A program made the translations under genes and the position numbers. Of a stretch of DNA of 6,059 nt, positions 1 to 3,994 are shown in pieces. Numbering within the stretch: position 1 is the first letter of the stretch; every line of letters starts with the position of its first letter. A model generated the notes under the pieces. It was not told the DNA's origin and did not search any database. It was given only the letters and a program-made list of their open reading frames with translations. Origin of the DNA: an uncultured Planctomycetaceae bacterium (GTDB lineage: Bacteria > Planctomycetota > Planctomycetia > Planctomycetales > Planctomycetaceae); assembly GCA_937975745.1 (NCBI GenBank), contig CALJUK010000100.1, positions 1-6,059 of the forward strand. The letters run 5' to 3'.

Positions 1-345
1 GGGCGGCATCCGAAAACTGTCATCATCAGAGGCAATGCGGACGATCAGCTCCCCTTGATCAACCTTGCCGGGAACCACGGCAGGGTGTCCGCCGCGATCT
101 GCGATTGCCCCCTCCGGTGTGTCGAGCCGCAGGTCCGCCTGCCGCGTCTGTTCGTCCGGTCCATGGCAGTGAAAGCAGTGCTCGGAGAGGATCGGACGAA
201 TGTCGCGTTCGTAGGTGAGCTTGGCGTCGGCATTCACGTTCTCGCCGGCTGTGGTTGCCTCCTCGGCGACGACCACATTGGCGTACGCCACAACCAGAGA
301 GAGAACGCAATGTACAACGGCGAGACGGCGTGTCACGAATGGCAT
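1..345 (-). CDS. Planctomycete cytochrome-c-domain (PSCyt1-type) protein, N-terminal part, runs off left edge
   Basis: The reading frame is open from an ATG at 345 to the window edge (115 codons, no stop), so this is the 5' part of a larger gene. Residues 1-27 look like a Sec signal peptide: Arg6-Arg7, a hydrophobic stretch from about 8 to 26, then a likely cleavage near VVVA-EE. After a short linker comes YERDIRPILSEHCFHCHGPD, with a CxxCH haem-binding motif at Cys57-Cys60-His61, then RQADLRLDT (68-76), VVPGK (90-94) and a final RMPP whose Met113 could be the distal haem ligand. This order is characteristic of the PSCyt1 (planctomycete cytochrome c) domain, which in known proteins is usually followed by DUF1549 and DUF1553; those parts would lie outside the window. 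The location is expected to be periplasmic. The exact substrate or redox partner of the family is not established. The frame stays open upstream, so an alternative ATG at 408 is possible; 345 is preferred because it gives a compact signal peptide. Neither start has a clear Shine-Dalgarno. Confidence 0.9.
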   Translation of the reverse strand, partial: MPFVTRRLAVVHCVLSLVVAYANVVVAEEATTAGENVNADAKLTYERDIRPILSEHCFHCHGPDEQTRQADLRLDTPEGAIADRGGHPAVVPGKVDQGELIVRIASDDDSFRMPP

Positions 346-693
346 AAGAGCGTGTCTCGATTGATTCAGGCAGGCGGGACGAACTGGGGAGGGAAGCACC
401 CTCGACATTGTCTGCGGGACACAGGAGGTGGGCTGCCGAGCGTCCGGCAACAATCCGCCACTTGTTCCCGCCGACTGAGTCGACGACGCATCGCTATTGT
501 ACCACATCGGCATCCGGGAAGGCAAACATTTTCTGAATCGCTTGGGCCTGGTTCAATCGGCCTATCTTCCTCAGGTGGAATGCCTTATGGCGACGTTGTT
601 TTGCCGGAATCGATGTGCGTCGCGAAGACGGGACCTTTCGAGTTGCTCAGTGACGTGAGTTGCCTCGCCCGGTGCCCTACTTGGCCCGGTGCC
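346..693. other. Intergenic region between NYN gene and cytochrome gene
   Basis: This 348-bp stretch lies between the stop of the NYN gene and the start of the cytochrome gene, both on the minus strand. It contains the promoter candidate at 496-525 and part of the 17-bp tandem repeat at its right end. Open frames that cross it on the plus strand have no recognisable protein features and run antisense into neighbouring genes. I found no tRNA-like structure and no hairpin followed by a T-run that would be a convincing terminator for the NYN gene. Confidence 0.6.
496..525 (-). promoter_or_regulatory. Candidate sigma-70-type promoter for the cytochrome gene
   Basis: On the minus strand TTGCCT (525-520) is followed after an 18-bp spacer by TACAAT (501-496). 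The -10 box matches the consensus at 5 of 6 positions and the -35 box at 4 of 6. Transcription would begin near 489, leaving a leader of about 145 nt to the ATG at 345 or about 80 nt to the alternative ATG at 408. It is the best promoter-like pair I saw in the spacer, judged by eye only. Confidence 0.45.
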
Positions 694-701
694 CTATTTG
701 G
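668..701. repeat. 17-bp tandem duplication spanning the NYN stop codon
   Basis: Two adjacent 17-bp copies read CCCGGTGCCCTACTTGG (668-684) and CCCGGTGCCCTATTTGG (685-701) on the plus strand, differing at one position. The right copy contains the last codons and the TAG stop (694-696) of the NYN gene. The left copy carries a second CTA (TAG on the minus strand) in a different frame. The most likely cause is a local slippage duplication; no function is implied. Confidence 0.85.
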
Positions 702-1461
702 CACTGTGAATGCGGTAGTTGCTGCGTGTCTCGTCGTAGTCGAGCTTGATCAGCCCTTCGGCTTCGACATCTTTGAGCATCTGCGAGAAATTGGTGTATC
801 CGTAGTAGCTCTCGCTGAAACCCGGGTAGACACGGCGGATGGCTTGCTTAAGCATTGAACCCCAGACCTGGTCGTAATCCTGCTCCAGTGACGTCAGCAC
901 TTCGACGAGCCGATCGCTGGCCTCGGTCTTTTTGTTGTCTGCTTTGGGCTTGTTGTTGCTTGCCTTCGGTTTGCGTTCCCGACCCTGCTCCGCTGCGCGA
1001 ATAAGGTCGTCGTAATAGATGAATTCGTCGCAGTTGGCAATCAGAAGATCAGACGTCGAGCTCTTCACACCGCAGCCGACGACACGTTTGTTGTTTTCCT
1101 TCAATTTCGAAACCAACGGCGAAAAATCGCTATCACCCGAAATCAAGGCGAACAGGTCAATGTGATCTTTCGAGTAGCACAGGTCGAGCGCGTCAACAAC
1201 CATGCGGATGTCGGCACTGTTCTTGCCGCTCATCCGTGACTGAGGAATATCGATGAGTTCGATTCCGTACGAATGGAATTCGCGGACGGCGTCGCGGTAA
1301 TTGCTCCAGTCGCAGTATGCGCGTTTGAATACGATGCGGCCCTTCTCCAGGAGCCGCTTCATGACCAGATTGATCTTAAACGTCCCCGACTTCATGTCGC
1401 GGACGCCGATCGAAAGATTTTCAAAATCGACAAAAACAGCGATCAGTGGTTCGGTTGACAT
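694..1461 (-). CDS. NYN (PIN-like) nuclease domain protein with C-terminal OST-HTH/LOTUS domain
   Basis: This 255-residue soluble protein has two domains. Residues 6-155 form a NYN/LabA-like PIN domain: FVDFENL (10-16) with Asp12 and Asn15, KNSADIRMVVDAL (80-92) with Asp84, and ISGDSDFSPLV (107-117) with Asp110 and Asp112. These acidic residues are the metal-binding set expected for an active PIN-like ribonuclease. A Lys/Asn-rich low-complexity linker (about 159-181) leads to residues 183-252, which resemble an OST-HTH/LOTUS winged helix: VWGSMLKQAIRRVYPGF, then YYGYTNFSQML and EGLIKL. NYN proteins are RNases, and LOTUS domains bind RNA or helicase partners in characterised proteins, so a role in RNA processing or turnover is inferred; the target is unknown. 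The ATG at 1461 is chosen because the domain starts almost at once. An in-frame ATG at 1542 would add 27 residues that do not look like part of the family and would read through the palindrome at 1498-1519. The SD is poor: only GGA, 11 nt upstream. Confidence 0.92.
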   Translation of the reverse strand: MSTEPLIAVFVDFENLSIGVRDMKSGTFKINLVMKRLLEKGRIVFKRAYCDWSNYRDAVREFHSYGIELIDIPQSRMSGKNSADIRMVVDALDLCYSKDHIDLFALISGDSDFSPLVSKLKENNKRVVGCGVKSSTSDLLIANCDEFIYYDDLIRAAEQGRERKPKASNNKPKADNKKTEASDRLVEVLTSLEQDYDQVWGSMLKQAIRRVYPGFSESYYGYTNFSQMLKDVEAEGLIKLDYDETRSNYRIHSAK

Positions 1462-1497
1462 GTTCGAATCGATCCGTTGAGTTGCAGCCCCACGATG

Positions 1498-1519
1498 AGT
1501 GACCGTAGCTACGGTCACT
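1498..1519. repeat. Perfect 22-bp palindrome upstream of the NYN gene
   Basis: The half-site AGTGACCGTAG is followed directly by its exact reverse complement, with no spacer. It sits 36 bp upstream of the NYN start codon, in non-coding sequence. It could be an operator for a dimeric regulator. In RNA it could form a 9-bp stem with an AGCT loop in the 5' leader. It has no T-run on either side, so it is not a typical intrinsic terminator. Confidence 0.85.
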
Positions 1520-1549
1520 TCGGGAAGCCGTGCATGGGGCAATCACAGG

Positions 1550-1578
1550 ATTGTGAACGTCTGCCCGCCCGGACGCAA
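1550..1578 (-). promoter_or_regulatory. Weak candidate promoter for the NYN gene
   Basis: On the minus strand TTGCGT (1578-1573) and CACAAT (1555-1550) are 17 bp apart. The match is modest, 3 of 6 and 4 of 6. The -10 box overlaps a small inverted repeat, TCACA/TGTGA with a 4-bp spacer (1543-1556). If transcription starts near 1543, the 22-bp palindrome would lie in an 80-nt leader of the NYN message. Confidence 0.25.
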
Positions 1579-1657
1579 GGATTGACGCCAGGGCGACTGG
1601 TGATTGGCACGCAACTGGCAGTGCGTTTCACCGATTCGAACCGGTTTCTTACGGATG

Positions 1658-3223
1658 CTACTCTTCGTTCAACCGCTCGATGCGCTGATTGGCGGCGTAC
1701 AGTCCAATCACCAAACCGATGACGAGAACAACCAGAAGAGCCAAGAGGACGCGAGTGTCCGTAAGAAGTTTACCGACGCTCCCGGTGTCGATCCCTTCCG
1801 GCAGACTCAGCGACCGCTGCAAGCCCACGCTGACGTCGACCGGCTGTATCCCGGCGGTCAGTTGAGCCAGGATGCCTGAGACATCGTCCCGTGAGCTCTC
1901 AACATTCTCGTCGCCGCCGTAACGGACGGAGTACTGTTGGCCCGGGTGCGCCACAAACAGCAGTTCGTACACATTTCCTTCGGCGACAAGGTCGGTCACA
2001 TTGAGGGGAATCCCATTGCCGTCATGAATCACGAGGATGTACTCCACGCTGCGCATCTCGGGAAACGACACGGTCAGCTCGTCCCGTTGGACAGTGCCGA
2101 GATCCAGCCGGCAGACAATCCCGTTGGCCAGATTCTTCCAGCCGAACCCGGTTGCGTGGTCCAATGGCGCCCGAACCCGTGTTTGGCGGATAAAGTCCTG
2201 ATCGTCCGTCACCAGGGTGAACGAGGTCAAAGGACAACGCGTGGATTGAATCCGAAGTACCGTGCGATCCAGGTCGGGGCTACCGGTCTTTTCGAACTGC
2301 CGGAGAGGATAGGTCTGCGTGACTGGCGTGACTTCGTCCGGAGATTCCACCAGGTACAGAGCGTCGACGCGGTCTATGGAAAACTCTGCTGGTCCAATAT
2401 CTGAATCTGGCTTGTCGTCGACGGTTGAGATGACTGCATTGGCCATTGTCGGATCCGCCAATGCGGGATTCGGCGGGGCCATCGCCATGGACCACCGCCG
2501 TCGCCTGTGCAGCTGTCCGGCAAGCAAGTCCAACTCTTCGATGCGTTCGAATGACGCGTCCCCGAATGTCAGCCGGAAGCGCCTCGAATTCATGGCATCG
2601 AACGCGATTTCGACCGAGCGGAACTCGACCCAGCGAGATCTGTCGAAGATCAATTGGTTCTCCACCACCATCTCCCAGCTGCCATCAGCCGCTTCCCGCT
2701 CGACGGTGACCAACCACTGGAATTCTTCCGCCCGGCTGACAATTCGCAGCCCGGTGATCGAAGGACTGTCCTCTGGGAAAACGACGACAACCTCGGACGG
2801 CGGTCCTTCGGGTGGCGTTGTTGAGAGAATTTTTCCGCGGAGACGCCGGGAAACCTGCCGGGCTTCGTGGCGAACAACTTGGCGAACGAAGTGTGGAACA
2901 GGCGTCTCGCGCGAATCGTAGACTCGAATGTCGGGATTTCCGTCGTGAGTGACGGCCAGAATTTCCTCACCGAGTGCGAATCGGACCAGTTGTGGACGAG
3001 AAAGATCCGGAATGTGAATCGTTTTTTCGAACCGCAGAGCCGGCTCTCGGCCCGAGCTTTCGGCGAGATTCGGCCCGGATACCAGAAAAACACACAGCAG
3101 ACCACACCATCGGACGACCGTTGGCTGTCGCGTCAACGGTGTCGCAGACGACGGGCCGAGCAATACGCGTTGGTGGCAGCGAGCCGGAATCGGCTGCAAC
3201 AGCAATCGCAAGTGGAGTGTCAT
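1658..3223 (-). CDS. DUF3999-like exported protein with C-terminal membrane anchor
   Basis: The 521-residue product has a hydrophobic segment at about 38-50 (WCGLLCVFLVSG) followed by NLAES, which looks like a signal peptide, and one strong C-terminal transmembrane helix at 492-510 with a short charged tail (NQRIERLNEE). Most of the protein would therefore be periplasmic and tethered to the inner membrane. The body looks all-beta. Residues 62-113 contain PDIRVYDSRETPVPHFV, and 155-235 resemble a discoidin-like sandwich. A second half around 330-437 ends with NGIPLNVTDL and YELLFVAHPGQQYSVRYGG. This pattern resembles DUF3999 proteins, whose function is unknown. The start is uncertain. The ATG at 3223 is the first possible one, because an in-frame TGA lies about 50 bp upstream, but it puts some 35 residues before the hydrophobic core. 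A TTG at 3136 would give a normal n-region (TRQPTVVR). There is no clear SD for either. The gene is transcribed away from the symporter pair and ends 196 bp before the NYN gene. Confidence 0.8.
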   Translation of the reverse strand: MTLHLRLLLQPIPARCHQRVLLGPSSATPLTRQPTVVRWCGLLCVFLVSGPNLAESSGREPALRFEKTIHIPDLSRPQLVRFALGEEILAVTHDGNPDIRVYDSRETPVPHFVRQVVRHEARQVSRRLRGKILSTTPPEGPPSEVVVVFPEDSPSITGLRIVSRAEEFQWLVTVEREAADGSWEMVVENQLIFDRSRWVEFRSVEIAFDAMNSRRFRLTFGDASFERIEELDLLAGQLHRRRRWSMAMAPPNPALADPTMANAVISTVDDKPDSDIGPAEFSIDRVDALYLVESPDEVTPVTQTYPLRQFEKTGSPDLDRTVLRIQSTRCPLTSFTLVTDDQDFIRQTRVRAPLDHATGFGWKNLANGIVCRLDLGTVQRDELTVSFPEMRSVEYILVIHDGNGIPLNVTDLVAEGNVYELLFVAHPGQQYSVRYGGDENVESSRDDVSGILAQLTAGIQPVDVSVGLQRSLSLPEGIDTGSVGKLLTDTRVLLALLVVLVIGLVIGLYAANQRIERLNEE

Positions 3224-3270
3224 CGCAATAGGTCGCAGAGACTTGAGAGAGGGGGCGAACGACGCCCGAC

Positions 3271-3299
3271 ATCATACTCGATTCGCGACGTGGAAACTC
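3271..3299 (-). promoter_or_regulatory. Candidate -10 region for the DUF3999-like gene
   Basis: TATGAT on the minus strand (3276-3271) matches the -10 consensus at 5 of 6 positions and would place transcription start about 40 nt before the ATG at 3223. The -35 region is poor: GAGTTT at the 17-bp spacing, or TTTCCA at only 14 bp. It overlaps the inverted repeat at 3291-3320, so a regulator acting there is possible. Confidence 0.3.
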
Positions 3300-3320
3300 C
3301 GAGATTTTCTGAGATTTCCA
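3291..3320. repeat. Imperfect inverted repeat containing a 10-bp tandem repeat
   Basis: TGGAAACTC (3291-3299) faces GAGATTTCCA (3311-3320), giving complementary arms with one bulged base. The right part is also a direct repeat of GAGATTT at a 10-bp period (3301 and 3311), one helical turn apart. It lies at the candidate -35 position of the DUF3999-like gene. A protein-binding site is conceivable, but the repeat is short. Confidence 0.4.
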
Positions 3321-3458
3321 AGGTCTGGTCACCCCTGCTTCCTTGGGAGCCCGTCACCACTGAGGTCCCCTTCCACATGCTCCTTCGGTTCGCAATTCGA
3401 GACATTTTTGACAGGGTGGTACCACTCCAGGATGCGAGCCGGTATGCTGGTGCGACAT

Positions 3459-3481
3459 TTCTCAATGGTCCGTTTTGAGAA
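3459..3481. repeat. Inverted repeat TTCTCAA-N9-TTGAGAA
   Basis: Two perfect 7-bp arms are separated by 9 bp in the middle of the divergent intergenic region. The centre-to-centre distance of 16 bp would suit a dimeric DNA-binding protein. No T-run follows, so a terminator is unlikely. Arms this short could arise by chance in a region of this size. Confidence 0.45.
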
Positions 3482-3687
3482 TCCGGGATGATTTTGCTGA
3501 GTGTCTCGGCTCGATCGGGCGCGGACCTGCCGGTAGCCTGAACAAACACGTTGGCCGACTCCGATTCGCCCTGTCCCGCAGACGTGGACTGACATCGTCT
3601 TCACGTCAAGCGGGGCGACTGTAGTTCGGAAAAGGGTTCCCAGGTTCCGGAGAATTGCCAGGCACGTTCCTTACTGGTCTTAGCGCG

Positions 3688-3692
3688 AAAGG
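3688..3692 (+). promoter_or_regulatory. Ribosome binding site of the DUF485 gene
   Basis: AAAGG lies 5 nt before the ATG at 3698. It is a modest Shine-Dalgarno match that supports this start; no other in-frame start nearby has one. Confidence 0.5.
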
Positions 3693-3697
3693 CCGTC

Positions 3698-3994
3698 ATG
3701 CAGCATCGAGACGCTCGTTTGCGGGGCATTTTGTTTGCCATCTACGTCCTACTTTATGGCGGCTTCGTTCTGTTGAACGCATTCTCGCCCGAAACAATGG
3801 AGCGGACTCCGTTCGCCGGAGTCAATCTGGCGATCTCCTACGGATTCGTCCTAATCATTGCGGCATTTGTCCTGTCGATGATTTACGGCCTGGCCCATTC
3901 CGGTAGCGATGCGACAGACGGACACAAGCCAGCCGGCTCGTCTGTCGCCGCGTCCGACGACACGGGATCGGACAATGGGGAGGGACGGGCATGA
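3698..3994 (+). CDS. DUF485 (YjcH-like) small inner-membrane protein
   Basis: The 98-residue protein has two predicted transmembrane helices, at about 10-29 (GILFAIYVLLYGGFVLLNAF) and 42-64 (VNLAISYGFVLIIAAFVLSMIYG), preceded by a basic start (HRDARLR) and followed by a polar Ser/Asp/Gly-rich tail (67-98). The SPETM loop, the pattern of small residues in helix 2 and the terminal IYGLAH match DUF485, the family of E. coli YjcH (about 104 aa). Family members are almost always encoded next to an ActP-type symporter, and here the stop overlaps the actP start by 4 bp (ATGA), implying translational coupling. The biochemical role of DUF485 proteins is not established; a helper or assembly role for the symporter is the usual guess. 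The tail is not recognisable as a domain. Confidence 0.9.
   Translation: MQHRDARLRGILFAIYVLLYGGFVLLNAFSPETMERTPFAGVNLAISYGFVLIIAAFVLSMIYGLAHSGSDATDGHKPAGSSVAASDDTGSDNGEGRA
3979..3983 (+). promoter_or_regulatory. Strong ribosome binding site of the symporter gene
   Basis: GGAGG, inside a purine-rich run within the last codons of the DUF485 gene, sits 7 nt before the ATG at 3991. It is the best Shine-Dalgarno in the window and fixes the symporter start. It also suggests the symporter can be initiated efficiently on its own as well as by coupling. Confidence 0.8.

Larger units (their letters stand above)
3224..3697. other. Divergent intergenic region
   Basis: This 474-bp region separates the DUF3999-like gene (minus) from the DUF485-actP pair (plus), so it should contain both promoters. 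The open frames crossing it give Arg/Ser-rich products with no domain-like features and look like chance. It holds the inverted repeats listed separately, a GTGGTACCAC palindrome (3416-3425) just after a TTGACA (3408-3413) that lacks a good -10 box, and a GACGTG/CACGTC pair (3581-3586 and 3602-3607). No tRNA or small-RNA structure was recognised. Confidence 0.6.

Noticed and set aside
55..858. Long plus-strand open frame (267 codons) across the left part of the window
   Set aside because: It is antisense to the signal-peptide/CxxCH cytochrome frame and to the end of the NYN gene, and its product has no domain-like pattern. The minus-strand frames carry clear family motifs.
1543..1556. TCACA/TGTGA inverted repeat as a CRP-type site
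   Set aside because: The half-sites are in the opposite order and have a 4-bp spacer, whereas CRP sites read TGTGA-N6-TCACA.
1606..1621. TGGCACGCAACTGGCA as a sigma-54-type promoter on the plus strand
   Set aside because: It points into the 3' end of the minus-strand DUF3999-like gene with no plus-strand gene to drive, and the -12 element is TGGCA rather than TTGCA.
1628..1646. GGTTCGAATC on the minus strand, resembling a tRNA T-arm
   Set aside because: The flanking bases do not form a proper 5-bp T-stem, and no acceptor, D or anticodon arm can be built around it. The small ACCG/CGGT hairpin here lacks a T-run in the minus direction, so it is also not a convincing terminator.
3220..3549. 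Minus-strand open frame of 109 codons in the divergent intergenic region
   Set aside because: The product is Arg/Ser-rich without hydrophobic core or motif, has no ribosome binding site and overlaps the start of the DUF3999-like gene. It looks like a chance frame in GC-rich DNA.
3655..3683. TTGCCA with an extended -10 (TGG TCTTAG) as a sigma-70 promoter for DUF485-actP
   Set aside because: Transcription would start around 3690, inside the Shine-Dalgarno at 3688-3692, leaving no usable leader. The -10 match is only 3 of 6.
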